From Pseudooceanicola lipolyticus (GTDB lineage Bacteria; Pseudomonadota; Alphaproteobacteria; Rhodobacterales; Rhodobacteraceae), in contig NZ_PGTB01000002.1 of the NCBI RefSeq assembly GCF_002786325.1, forward strand, positions 124,001-188,000: a stretch of DNA of 64,000 nt, read 5' to 3'. Shown piece after piece: positions 8,968-16,844 of this stretch. The translations under genes and the position numbers were made by a program. The notes below the pieces were generated by a model that worked only from the letters and a program-made list of their open reading frames with translations, did no database searches and was not told where the DNA came from. The first letter of the stretch is position 1. Each line of letters begins with the position of its first letter.

Positions 8968-9047
8968 TTGACCAATTTTTCTAACATCTGTTAGGCTTCG
9001 CGGAGAGACTTGGTAAATAAACCAGGCAAACCTCTGAATTTAGAGGT
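8968..9047 (+). promoter_or_regulatory. Candidate promoter region of the ABC importer operon
   Basis: The 122-base gap after the first operon holds a TTGACC hexamer at 8968-8973 with a weak -10-like TAGGCT about 18 bases on, two inverted repeats (8981-8994 and 9030-9047) and then a strong GGAGGAGGAAC ribosome site before ATG 9061. The second repeat, ACCTCT-GAATTT-AGAGGT, has six-base arms and sits just upstream of the ribosome site, so it could act as operator or leader hairpin. The promoter call rests on motif inspection only. Confidence 0.45.
8981..8994. promoter_or_regulatory. 14-bp operator candidate (site 1)
   Basis: CTAACATCTGTTAG is a perfect inverted repeat (CTAACA-TC-TGTTAG) overlapping the presumed promoter spacer. 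Closely related 14-mers occur at 45683-45696, in front of the IclR-family gene, and at 50406-50419, between divergent catabolic operons. Nine of the fourteen positions are invariant across the three. Binding by the IclR-type protein encoded at 44810-45613 is inferred. Confidence 0.5.
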
Positions 9048-9060
9048 GGGAGGAGGAACA

Positions 9061-9153
9061 ATGCGAGGAAAACTCGTAACCAACGAAAAACCGTGCGGTC
9101 AGGCTATGCGCGCCTCCATGAGGTGTGGGGCAAAAGCACGGGCCGCAACATGA
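9061..9153 (+). CDS. Possible 30-codon leader peptide coupled to the ABC ATPase
   Basis: ATG 9061 follows an excellent GGAGGAGGAAC ribosome site. The frame runs 30 codons and ends in TGA at 9151-9153, overlapping ATG 9150 of the downstream ATPase (ATGA). The peptide is basic and begins MRGKLVTNEKPCG; I see no family match. The ATPase start has no good ribosome site of its own, which supports translational coupling. Alternatives: a non-coding coincidence, or a frameshifted N-terminal extension of the ATPase (GTG 9093 is in the ATPase frame). Confidence 0.4.
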   Translation: MRGKLVTNEKPCGQAMRASMRCGAKARAAT

Positions 9154-9929
9154 CCACGAATAACGGGCACGTATCCTCACCGCTTGCGGTGCGTGGTGCA
9201 ACTTTGAAATTTGGCGGTGTGACGGCGCTCGACGATGTGAGCATTTCTGTGGCCGACGATGAATTGCTTGCAATTATCGGACCGAACGGAGCCGGAAAAA
9301 CATCACTTCTGAACGTGACTGCGGGCTTCTACCGTCCGCAGAAGGGCCGTGTCGAATTGTCCGGGCAGGACGTGACCGGCCTGCGTGTTGACCAGATCGC
9401 CCGGCGCGGTCTGGCGCGGACGTTTCAGGGCACCCATCTTTTTGCCGGGCAGACGGTGGTGGAAAACATTATGATCGGCCGCCACATGCTGATGAAATCG
9501 AATGTAGTCCAGGCTTTTTTCCAGTTCGGTCCCGTGATGCGCGAGGAATCGGAACATCGTGAAGCCGCAGAGGAGATCATCGATTTTCTCGAGATCGAGG
9601 CAATCCGCAACCGGCCCGTGGGCACGTTGGGGTATGGGTTGCGCAAGCGTGTCGATCTGGGCCGTGCATTGGCGCAGGAACCGTCGATCCTGCTGATGGA
9701 TGAACCGATGGCCGGCATGAACTCGGAGGAAAAAGAAGACCTGGCGCGCTTCATTCTCGATGTGCGCGAGGCGCGCAAGATTCCGGTAGTTCTGGTGGAG
9801 CACGACATGGGCGTCGTGATGGACCTTGCCGACCGGATCGTGGTGCTGGATTTCGGGCGGGTCATCGCCGAAGGCACCCCGGAAGAAATCCAGAAGGACC
9901 CGGCTGTCATAAAGGCATATCTGGGGTAG
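9150..9929 (+). CDS. livG: Liv-type ABC transporter ATP-binding protein (LivG-like)
   Basis: A 259-residue ABC ATPase from ATG 9150. Walker A is GPNGAGKTSLLN, the signature region reads LGYGLRKRVDLGRALA, as is common in LivG proteins where the canonical LSGGQ is altered, and Walker B is ILLMDEPMAGMN. A C-terminal IKAYLG ending is typical of the branched-chain amino acid (HAAT) family. It would power uptake through the two membrane proteins at 11947-13887. A GTG at 9093 gives a 19-residue longer protein but lacks a ribosome site, so the coupled ATG is preferred. Presence of a ligase gene and catabolic genes around it suggests the cargo is a carboxylic acid rather than leucine/isoleucine/valine. 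Confidence 0.9.
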   Translation: MTTNNGHVSSPLAVRGATLKFGGVTALDDVSISVADDELLAIIGPNGAGKTSLLNVTAGFYRPQKGRVELSGQDVTGLRVDQIARRGLARTFQGTHLFAGQTVVENIMIGRHMLMKSNVVQAFFQFGPVMREESEHREAAEEIIDFLEIEAIRNRPVGTLGYGLRKRVDLGRALAQEPSILLMDEPMAGMNSEEKEDLARFILDVREARKIPVVLVEHDMGVVMDLADRIVVLDFGRVIAEGTPEEIQKDPAVIKAYLG

Positions 9930-9933
9930 CGGC

Positions 9934-11931
9934 ATGGTCAAACAACGGACAGCAATGGTCTTTTCGGACCCAGCAGTGACACATATCGAAACCCTGCCGC
10001 AGGTTTTGCTCGCGCGAGCGACATCCACACCGACCAACCTCGCCGAACGGCACAAGCGCCTGGGCATCTGGCGTGAATTCACCTGGGCCGATGTTCTTGA
10101 TAGGGTTCGCGCCCTGGCTCTCGGGTTGGAGAACCTGGGCTTGTCGGCTGGCGAATCCGTCATGATGATCGGCGAAAACGAACCCGAACATTTCTGGGCT
10201 GAATACGCCGTCCAGTCGTTAGGCGGCAAAGTCCTGTCTGTCTATCCGGATCAAAACGCTGAAGAGATTCTGTATCTGGCCGAAGACTCGCAAACGCGGA
10301 TTTTTCTGGCGCAGGATCAGGAGCAGGTCGATAAATGCATCGAGATTGCGGGCAAGTACTCGGGCGCCCTGGCGGTCGTTTACTGGGACGATTCCGGTCT
10401 GTGGGGCTATGATCATCCCCTGTTGCATTCGTTTGAAAGTGTGAGCGCGGCAGGGCGTCAGATCCACGCCAAGGAACCCGCCAGATTTGAAGAACACGTA
10501 AAACGTGGACGGGCGGACGATACCGCCTTGCTGTCCTATACCTCGGGTACCACGGGAAAACCCAAGGGCGTTGTCATCAGCCATCGCTACCTGTTCGACA
10601 ATTGCTCGCGGGTGATGGGGGCAATCGAAATCGCGCCGGGCACCGAATACCTGACCTACATTTCGCCGGCCTGGGTCACGGAACAGATTTTCGGCCTGTC
10701 GATCGGTTTGATCGCGCCCATGGTCGTCAATTTCCCCGAAGGCCCTGAAGACGTACTGACCAACATTCGCGAACTGGCGGTCGACGCACTGGTGTTCAGC
10801 CCGCGCCAGTGGGAAAATCTCGCCTCCATCGTTCAGGCCCGGATGCTGGGGGCGGGCAAAATCCGCAATGCGATGTACAACTGGGGCATGAAGGTCGGCC
10901 ACGACGTTTATGTGGAACGGCTGGAGGGGCGTAGCCCCAGCCTTGCCGCACGCCTGCAGCTTCCCTTTGCCGAAGCTCTGGTGCTGCATCACCTGCGCGA
11001 CAATCTTGGCCTTGGTAAGGCCAAAAACGCAATGAGCGGCGGCGCCCTGATGGCACCTGACGTCTTTCGTATGTTCCACGCGATGGGGGTTAAGCTGCGC
11101 AACGTGTATGGCGCGACCGAAATCGGCCTTCTGACCGCGCATGTCGGCGAAAGCTATCAGCTGGAAACCAGCGGCAGCTGGATGCAAAGCAACACGAACT
11201 ACGGCGAACCGCTGGAATACAGGGTCTCGGACGAAGGGGAGCTTCAGGTGCGTGGCGGATCGGGCTTCGGTGGCTATCACGGCAAGCCCGAAAAGACCGC
11301 AGAGGAATTGACCGAAGACGGTTGGTACAAGACCGGTGACGCGGTGTCGATGACCGACGACGGCGAGCTTTTGTTCTTTGACCGTGTCAAGGATATGCGC
11401 CGCCTGGCAAATGGGCACAGCTATCCGCCGCAATTCATCGAAACGCGGTTGCGGTATAGCCCCTTCATCAAGGATCTCATGACCTTGGGCGACGAAACCC
11501 GGAGCTTCGTCAGCGCGCTTATCAATATCGATATGGAAGTTCTCGGGCGTTGGGCGGAAGAGAACAAGATCAGCTTTTCGACCTACACCGATCTCTCGCA
11601 GAAACCCGAAGTTCTGGACCTTATCAAAGGCGAAGTGGCGCGCATCAATGCGCTCCTGCCCGAAGGCTCGCGCGTGGCACGTTTTGCGAATTTTCCCAAG
11701 GAACTCGACCCGGATGAAGGCGAGTTGACCCGCAGCCGAAAGCTTCGCCGGGCCTTTCTGGAGGAACGGTATGCCAAGCTCGTCGAGGCGATCTATGCTG
11801 GCGATGACGAGACAGATCTCGAAATCGCTGTGACCTATCAGGACGGCCGTCAAGGCGTTCTCAAGACCACGGTTCGCGTGTCGGATGTTGAAAACGCATC
11901 GAAGGCTGCCAAGCGGCAGTCCAAATCTTAA
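9934..11931 (+). CDS. AMP-forming long-chain acyl-CoA synthetase family protein
   Basis: A 665-residue adenylate-forming enzyme. The phosphate loop is LLSYTSGTTGKPKGVV, the adenine-binding motif VYGATEIG, and the hinge WYKTGDAVSMTDDGELLFFDRVKDMRRLANG. Length and the extra insertions place it with FadD15-type long-chain acyl-CoA synthetases (about 600-660 residues). It would convert the imported acid to its CoA ester at the membrane, trapping it in the cell. It starts 4 bases after the ATPase stop and lies between transporter genes, an arrangement seen in other proteobacterial Liv-type clusters for acids. Substrate unknown. Confidence 0.88.
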   Translation: MVKQRTAMVFSDPAVTHIETLPQVLLARATSTPTNLAERHKRLGIWREFTWADVLDRVRALALGLENLGLSAGESVMMIGENEPEHFWAEYAVQSLGGKVLSVYPDQNAEEILYLAEDSQTRIFLAQDQEQVDKCIEIAGKYSGALAVVYWDDSGLWGYDHPLLHSFESVSAAGRQIHAKEPARFEEHVKRGRADDTALLSYTSGTTGKPKGVVISHRYLFDNCSRVMGAIEIAPGTEYLTYISPAWVTEQIFGLSIGLIAPMVVNFPEGPEDVLTNIRELAVDALVFSPRQWENLASIVQARMLGAGKIRNAMYNWGMKVGHDVYVERLEGRSPSLAARLQLPFAEALVLHHLRDNLGLGKAKNAMSGGALMAPDVFRMFHAMGVKLRNVYGATEIGLLTAHVGESYQLETSGSWMQSNTNYGEPLEYRVSDEGELQVRGGSGFGGYHGKPEKTAEELTEDGWYKTGDAVSMTDDGELLFFDRVKDMRRLANGHSYPPQFIETRLRYSPFIKDLMTLGDETRSFVSALINIDMEVLGRWAEENKISFSTYTDLSQKPEVLDLIKGEVARINALLPEGSRVARFANFPKELDPDEGELTRSRKLRRAFLEERYAKLVEAIYAGDDETDLEIAVTYQDGRQGVLKTTVRVSDVENASKAAKRQSKS

Positions 11932-11946
11932 AGGAGGTCGGCGACA

Positions 11947-12831
11947 ATGGTCTATTTCATCAATGACATCATTACCGGGGCTTTGATCGGCCTTCTGTAT
12001 TCGCTGGTGGCCATGGGCTTTGTTGTGATTTACCGCGCCAGCAAGGTGTTCAACTTCGCGCAGGGCGAACTGGTGATCATCGGCGGGTTCATCGTCTGGT
12101 TCACAACGATGCAAGCGGGGCTTAGCCTTTGGTTGTCGATACCCCTTTCGCTGGTTCTGGCCGGGCTGGTCGGGTACGCAATCGAACGGATTTTCCTGAC
12201 AAAGCTGATCGGTGAATCGGTTTTCTCGATGGTCATGGTCACCGTCGGCCTTTTGATCCTGCTGCGCGGTTTGGTGCTGCTTGTGTTCGGTCCCGCGGTA
12301 AGACCCTTCCCGATCATTTTTCCGCTGAAACCCTTGTTCCTCGGCGATATGTTGATCCCGATGAACCTCCTGATAGGTGGGATCATCACCATTGTCGCGG
12401 CCGTCGGCCTGTCGTGGTTCTTCAACCGGACCCGGTCCGGCCTCCGTATGACCGCTGTGGCGGAGGACCACGTCGTAGCTTCCTCGATGGGCATTTCGGT
12501 GAAAGGCTCGATTGCCGTTGCCTGGGTTCTCGGGGCAATCCTGTCCACAATTGGTGCGATGATCTTTCTCAGCGGCAAATCGCTGACCTTCCTGGCCTCG
12601 GATATCGGGTTCGCGGCCCTGCCAGTGGCGCTCTTTGCCGGGCTGGAATCCATCGGCGGGCTTATCCTGGCAGGAATAATCATCGGCATCGCGCAGAGCT
12701 TGACCACCAACTACCTTGATCCGTTGATCGGTGGCTCGCTCGGCAGTGTCGTTCCATATATCATAATGCTTGCCATTCTGCTGATCCGGCCGACCGGCCT
12801 GTTCGGCTGGCGCACAATCGAACGGGTGTAA
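11947..12831 (+). CDS. livH: Liv-type ABC transporter permease (LivH-like)
   Basis: A 294-residue integral membrane protein with about eight hydrophobic segments. It starts YFINDIITGALIGLLYSLVAMG and contains the LivH hallmark YRASKVFNFAQGELVIIGGF near residues 29-48, and GLRMTAVAEDHVVASSMGIS, the cytoplasmic coupling loop that contacts the ATPases. It forms the inner-membrane channel with the 350-residue permease encoded next (3 bases downstream). ATG 11947 is preceded by AAAGGAGG. Confidence 0.92.
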   Translation: MVYFINDIITGALIGLLYSLVAMGFVVIYRASKVFNFAQGELVIIGGFIVWFTTMQAGLSLWLSIPLSLVLAGLVGYAIERIFLTKLIGESVFSMVMVTVGLLILLRGLVLLVFGPAVRPFPIIFPLKPLFLGDMLIPMNLLIGGIITIVAAVGLSWFFNRTRSGLRMTAVAEDHVVASSMGISVKGSIAVAWVLGAILSTIGAMIFLSGKSLTFLASDIGFAALPVALFAGLESIGGLILAGIIIGIAQSLTTNYLDPLIGGSLGSVVPYIIMLAILLIRPTGLFGWRTIERV

Positions 12832-12834
12832 TCC

Positions 12835-13887
12835 ATGGATCCTTCTGGCGTATTCCCGACAAGCTATCGCAGTGACAGACGTTTGATCCGAACGCGCTGG
12901 CAGTTTCTGGCCCTCGTCGTATTCATGGCTCTACTGCTGTTGGCGCCTTACCTGGTGAGCAGCCGTATCATCGCTATCCTGAATATGATGATGATCAGCG
13001 CCGTCATCGCCGTCGGGCTTCAGATCTGCACCGGCTATGCGGGCCAGATCAACCTGGGTCAGGCGGCGTTCATGGGGGTCGGCGCCTATACGGCCTCGAT
13101 ACTGGCCTCGAAGACCGGCCTTACGTTTCTGCTGACCATTCCTCTGGCCGGGCTCTCGGCTGCGCTGTTCGGCTTTCTCTTTGGCTTGACCGCGGCGCGG
13201 ATCAAGGGGTTCTATCTGGCACTGACCACGATTGCAGCTCAGTTCCTGTTCCACTTTGCCGTATTGAACCTGCCGTCAACCTGGCTGGGTGGATCGAACG
13301 GTATCACCGTGCCCCCGGCCGAGCTTTTCGGGCTGCGATTTGTCAGCGAATCTTCGCAGTTCTATCTGAATTTCGCCGTGTCCGCGATCATGGTGGCGGG
13401 CGCGTTCGGGATCGTTCGGTCACGCTTCGGCCGTGCCTTCGTGGCGGTCAGGGATGATGACGTGGCCGCGGGTATAATGGGGATCAATGTCGCGGCCACA
13501 AAGGCAAATGCCTTCCTGATCGGCGCTTTCTATGCGGGCGTCGGCGGGGCGCTTTGGGCCTATCTGATCCGCTTCGTGGGGGTAGACCAGTTCACCCTGT
13601 TTCACTCTATCTTCTTCGTCGCGATGATCATCGTCGGCGGGATGGGTTCAATCGTGGGGGCCCTGATCGGCGTCTTCATTATCCGCATCATCCAGGAAAT
13701 TATCGCGACGGTCGGCCCCAATATCGCCGACTCGGTATCATTCCTTGGCGGTGACATCGTGTTCGCTGGCATGAATGTCGTTCTTGGCGGCGTGATCGCA
13801 TTGTTTATGATCCTCGAACCCAAGGGGCTGATGCACCGCTGGAACATCCTGAAGTCGTCATACCGTATCTGGCCGTTTCCTTACTGA
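12835..13887 (+). CDS. livM: Liv-type ABC transporter permease (LivM-like)
   Basis: A 350-residue membrane protein, the LivM partner. It has the family motif GYAGQINLGQAAFMGVGAY at about residues 63-81, a long hydrophobic core, and the coupling loop FGRAFVAVRDDDVAAGIMGIN, equivalent to the LivH loop. The hydrophilic N terminus of about 20 residues precedes the first membrane segment. It pairs with the LivH-like subunit. No sign of damage. Confidence 0.92.
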   Translation: MDPSGVFPTSYRSDRRLIRTRWQFLALVVFMALLLLAPYLVSSRIIAILNMMMISAVIAVGLQICTGYAGQINLGQAAFMGVGAYTASILASKTGLTFLLTIPLAGLSAALFGFLFGLTAARIKGFYLALTTIAAQFLFHFAVLNLPSTWLGGSNGITVPPAELFGLRFVSESSQFYLNFAVSAIMVAGAFGIVRSRFGRAFVAVRDDDVAAGIMGINVAATKANAFLIGAFYAGVGGALWAYLIRFVGVDQFTLFHSIFFVAMIIVGGMGSIVGALIGVFIIRIIQEIIATVGPNIADSVSFLGGDIVFAGMNVVLGGVIALFMILEPKGLMHRWNILKSSYRIWPFPY

Positions 13888-13891
13888 GAAA

Positions 13892-13904
13892 TAGAGCGGC
13901 TCTA
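13892..13904. repeat. Short perfect palindrome between livM and the binding-protein gene
   Basis: TAGAGC-G-GCTCTA, six-base arms with a one-base centre, fills most of the 34-base gap and is followed by GGGAGGAAG before ATG 13922. It may be a weak mRNA hairpin or an operator half; too short to call a terminator. Confidence 0.35.
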
Positions 13905-13921
13905 AACCTGGGAGGAAGAAT

Positions 13922-15160
13922 ATGACTTACCAATCGAATCGAGGTCTTCGCGGCTTACTGGCAGCGGCTGCCTTGGCGGCCGCGGCGACCATGCCTTTGA
14001 AGGCGCAGGCCGAAGAGACCTATAATCTGGCCCTGCTGTCGGACTTTTCCGGCCCTTATGCTGACATCATGCCCATCCTGGCAGGCGGACGCGAAGCTGT
14101 GTTCACCTGGTGGAATGAAACCCGCGGCAAGGAACTTGGCGTCACGCTGAACTACAAAAACTACGAAACCCGCTATGACGCGGCACAGGTGGCAAGTCTC
14201 TGGCCCGGGATCAAATCGGAACTGGACCCGATTGCGGTTGTCGGCCTCGGCGGGCCTGACGTCGCGGCCCTTTCCGAACGCCTGCCGGAAGACAAAATCC
14301 CGATGTTCATGGCCACAGCGGCCTACGGTTTTGCCTGGCAACCGGATGCCTGGATTTTCAACCCACGCCCGACCTATTCGCACGAAAGTGTCGGCTTTCT
14401 AAACTGGATGCGTGAACAGCGCGGAGGAGACGAACCGCTCAAGGTTGCGATCCTCGCCTCCGAAGCATCGCCTGCCTATGTCGACATGGCAAAGGGCCTT
14501 GAACTCTATGCCGAAGAGCACCCCGAGGAGATCGACCTCGTCGAGGTCATCTATACCGAAGTTCAACCCACCGATCTGACGGGGCAAATGCGCCGCGTTG
14601 TACGAGCCGGGGCCGAGGCGCTGGTAATCCAAACGAACACCTCTATCGTGGTTGCCGCGAAACGTGGGCTGCAGGCCAACGGGGCGAACATCCCGATCAT
14701 GATGAGTTCGCATAACGGGCTTCCAGCCTCGGGTGGCGCGCTTGGCGGGCTTGAGCAAATGGAGGGGGACTTTGAAGCCTACGGCATGGCGATTGCGGCC
14801 GATGAGGACACTCCCGCGCGACAATTCTACGAGACATTGGTTGCCGATTACGGACTCGAAGCACCTTGGAACGTAGTGACCGCAATGGGCGTATCTCAGG
14901 GTCTCTATACCGTGACCGTGATCGATCACGCGATCGAGGCGAACGGCGCCGAGGGCCTGACCGGAGAGATGGTACGTGAGGCGCTTTTTGCCAAACCGAT
15001 CACCACCGAAGAAACCCATGGGTTCCTGCCGACCTTGTCCTTTACGCCAGAAGCACCGTTCCCATTGGAAGGCCTCAAAGTGAATGTGGGCACCGTCAAA
15101 GATGGGAAAATCACCATCGCGGCAACGGGTGTCGACGTTCCGCAAGTTGAGAAATGGTGA
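13922..15160 (+). CDS. Liv-type ABC transporter periplasmic substrate-binding protein
   Basis: A 412-residue type I periplasmic binding protein. Residues 1 to about 31 form a Sec signal peptide: positive start, an Ala/Leu-rich core, and a likely cleavage site at AQA-EE. The mature part opens with YNLALLSDFSGPYADI, the usual N-terminal strand and ligand loop of Leu/Ile/Val-type binding proteins. No lipobox cysteine is seen, so it should be free in the periplasm. It lies between the permeases and the second ATPase, with a stem-loop after its stop, suggesting higher expression than the rest of the operon. Ligand likely the acid activated by the operon's synthetase (inference). Confidence 0.9.
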   Translation: MTYQSNRGLRGLLAAAALAAAATMPLKAQAEETYNLALLSDFSGPYADIMPILAGGREAVFTWWNETRGKELGVTLNYKNYETRYDAAQVASLWPGIKSELDPIAVVGLGGPDVAALSERLPEDKIPMFMATAAYGFAWQPDAWIFNPRPTYSHESVGFLNWMREQRGGDEPLKVAILASEASPAYVDMAKGLELYAEEHPEEIDLVEVIYTEVQPTDLTGQMRRVVRAGAEALVIQTNTSIVVAAKRGLQANGANIPIMMSSHNGLPASGGALGGLEQMEGDFEAYGMAIAADEDTPARQFYETLVADYGLEAPWNVVTAMGVSQGLYTVTVIDHAIEANGAEGLTGEMVREALFAKPITTEETHGFLPTLSFTPEAPFPLEGLKVNVGTVKDGKITIAATGVDVPQVEKW

Positions 15161-15167
15161 ATTAATC

Positions 15168-15191
15168 CGGGCGCCGCAGTCGCGGCGCCCG
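15168..15191 (+). terminator. Strong intercistronic hairpin after the binding-protein gene
   Basis: CGGGCGCCGC-AGTC-GCGGCGCCCG: ten-base perfect arms and a four-base loop, 8 bases after the stop codon. It lacks a clear T run, so it is more likely an mRNA-stabilising or attenuating hairpin than a full terminator, because the second ATPase gene of the same transporter follows. Confidence 0.7.
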
Positions 15192-15215
15192 TTCTGATCC
15201 TTAGCCCCGGGCAAT

Positions 15216-16013
15216 ATGACCATGCTGGAACTCAACAACGTAGAGGTGACATATTCCGACGTCATCCTGGCGCTCAAAGGCGTGTCCATGACAGTCCGTG
15301 CGGGACAATGTGTTGCTCTGCTCGGTGGCAATGGCGCAGGAAAAAGCACGACGCTTAAAGCCATCTCGGGAACGCTCAAATCCGAGGATGGAACCGTTTC
15401 GGCGGGGTCCATCGTTCTGGACGGAACTCCCATTCAGAACATGGAAGCCTCGGAAGTCGTGAAGAACGGTCTCATCCATGTGATGGAAGGGCGGCGCGTT
15501 TTGCGGCATCTGACGTCAGAGCAAAACCTGATCGTCGGCGGGCACATGGTGCCCAACTCCGCCGAGCTGAAAAAGCGCCTGGACCATGTTTACACCTTGA
15601 TGCCCCGGCTTGCGGACCTGCGCAACCGCACCTCTGGCTTCATGTCTGGTGGCGAACAACAACTGCTGCTGATCGGCCGGGCCATGATGGCCAGCCCCAA
15701 GATCATCGCGATCGACGAACCGTCGTTGGGATTGGCCCCGATGATGATCCGGGATGTTTATGAAGTGCTCAAGCAGCTCAAGTCAGAAGGCACGACCTTC
15801 TTCCTGGTCGAACAAAACAGCGCCGCGGCGCTATCGATCGCCGACTATGCCTATGTGATGGAGAACGGCCGGATCGTGATGGACGGCCCTGCCGACAAGC
15901 TCGCTGACAACGAGGACATCAAGGAATTCTATCTCGGCGTCACCGCATCGGGCGAGCGCAAAAGCTATCGAGATATCAAACACTATCGCCGCCGGAAGAG
16001 ATGGCTGGGCTGA
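15216..16013 (+). CDS. livF: Liv-type ABC transporter ATP-binding protein (LivF-like)
   Basis: A 265-residue ATPase. Walker A is LGGNGAGKSTTLK, the signature MSGGEQQLLLIGRAMM and Walker B IIAIDEPSLGLAP; the H-loop region replaces the usual His by LVEQNSAAALSIADYAYVMENG, typical of LivF. It is the second nucleotide-binding subunit of the importer. The C-terminal tail (SYRDIKHYRRRKRWLG) is longer and more basic than in E. coli LivF. The start ATG 15216 has GCCCCGGGC upstream, a poor ribosome site; ATG 15222 is an alternative. Confidence 0.9.
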   Translation: MTMLELNNVEVTYSDVILALKGVSMTVRAGQCVALLGGNGAGKSTTLKAISGTLKSEDGTVSAGSIVLDGTPIQNMEASEVVKNGLIHVMEGRRVLRHLTSEQNLIVGGHMVPNSAELKKRLDHVYTLMPRLADLRNRTSGFMSGGEQQLLLIGRAMMASPKIIAIDEPSLGLAPMMIRDVYEVLKQLKSEGTTFFLVEQNSAAALSIADYAYVMENGRIVMDGPADKLADNEDIKEFYLGVTASGERKSYRDIKHYRRRKRWLG

Positions 16014-16026
16014 GGAGAAGGAATTC

Positions 16027-16815
16027 ATGAGCACCATCCTGGATATCAAGGGCCGCACCGCGCTGGTGACCGGCGCCGGACAGGGCGTGGGCCGGCAGGT
16101 CGCGCTTTATCTGGCGGAACATGGCGCAGGCGCTGTTGTGATCAATGATTTTCACGCCGATCGGGCGGAAAGCGTTGCCGCAGAAGTTGAAGCAGCTGGC
16201 GCCAAGGCATTGCCAATCGCCTTTGACGTCTCGAACTTCGAGGCGGTCGGCGCAGCTTTCGCCGAGGCGCAATCCGCGTTCGGCGGCGTGGATATCCTGG
16301 TCAACAACGCCGGGAACGCGGGGCCGACCTCGCGGCTCGATGATCTGGTGCCCTTCTGGGACTCAGACCCATCGGAATGGAAGCGCTGGATGGCGACCAA
16401 TTTCGACGGCGTGTTGAACTGCACCCGTCACGCAATGCCCCTGATGGTCAAGGGCGGCTATGGGCGCATCGTGACGGTCATCTCCGACGCGGGCCGCGTG
16501 GGCGAGCCGCATCTGGCGGTCTACTCCGGCGCCAAGGCCGGCGCGGCCGGCTTCATGCGGGCAATTGCAAAAGCCGGTGGTCGGTTCGGGATCACCGCGA
16601 ATTGCGTCGCCTTGGGGGGCACAAGAACTCCGGCTGTCGCCGACCTGATCCCGGATGCAGAGACCGAGAAGCGGGCATTGTCGCAATACGTGATCCGCCG
16701 TCTGGGCGAGCCGGAAGACCCCGCCGGAATGATCCTGTTCCTCTGCTCGGATGCTGCCAGCTGGATCACCGGTCAAACTTATCCGGTGAATGGCGGGTAT
16801 TCTTTTGCCTGCTAG
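16027..16815 (+). CDS. Short-chain dehydrogenase/reductase
   Basis: A 262-residue classical SDR: TGAGQGVG at 15-22, NNAG at 93-96, catalytic Ser 153, Tyr 166 and Lys 170, and a C-terminal ITGQTYPVNGGYSFAC resembling FabG-type enzymes. It would interconvert a hydroxy- and keto-acyl-CoA or a related alcohol with NAD(P). It begins 13 bases after the ATPase stop with GAGGAGAAGG upstream, making it the last gene of the ABC operon and tying it to the imported substrate. Confidence 0.85.
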   Translation: MSTILDIKGRTALVTGAGQGVGRQVALYLAEHGAGAVVINDFHADRAESVAAEVEAAGAKALPIAFDVSNFEAVGAAFAEAQSAFGGVDILVNNAGNAGPTSRLDDLVPFWDSDPSEWKRWMATNFDGVLNCTRHAMPLMVKGGYGRIVTVISDAGRVGEPHLAVYSGAKAGAAGFMRAIAKAGGRFGITANCVALGGTRTPAVADLIPDAETEKRALSQYVIRRLGEPEDPAGMILFLCSDAASWITGQTYPVNGGYSFAC

Positions 16816-16844
16816 AGCCGCCATCGGACGGCTGCCGCCTCTAG
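16812..16844. terminator. Possible bidirectional terminator between convergent genes
   Basis: Nested inverted repeats: outer CTAGAG...CTCTAG and inner AGCCG...CGGCT, covering the 25-base gap between the SDR stop and the stop of the convergent transferase. Arms are short and no T run follows. Confidence 0.3.

Noticed and set aside
10219..12471. A 750-codon open frame on the - strand opposite the acyl-CoA synthetase and livH genes
   Set aside because: It is antisense to two clear genes, its translation has no recognisable family features, and long antisense frames are expected in DNA this GC-rich.
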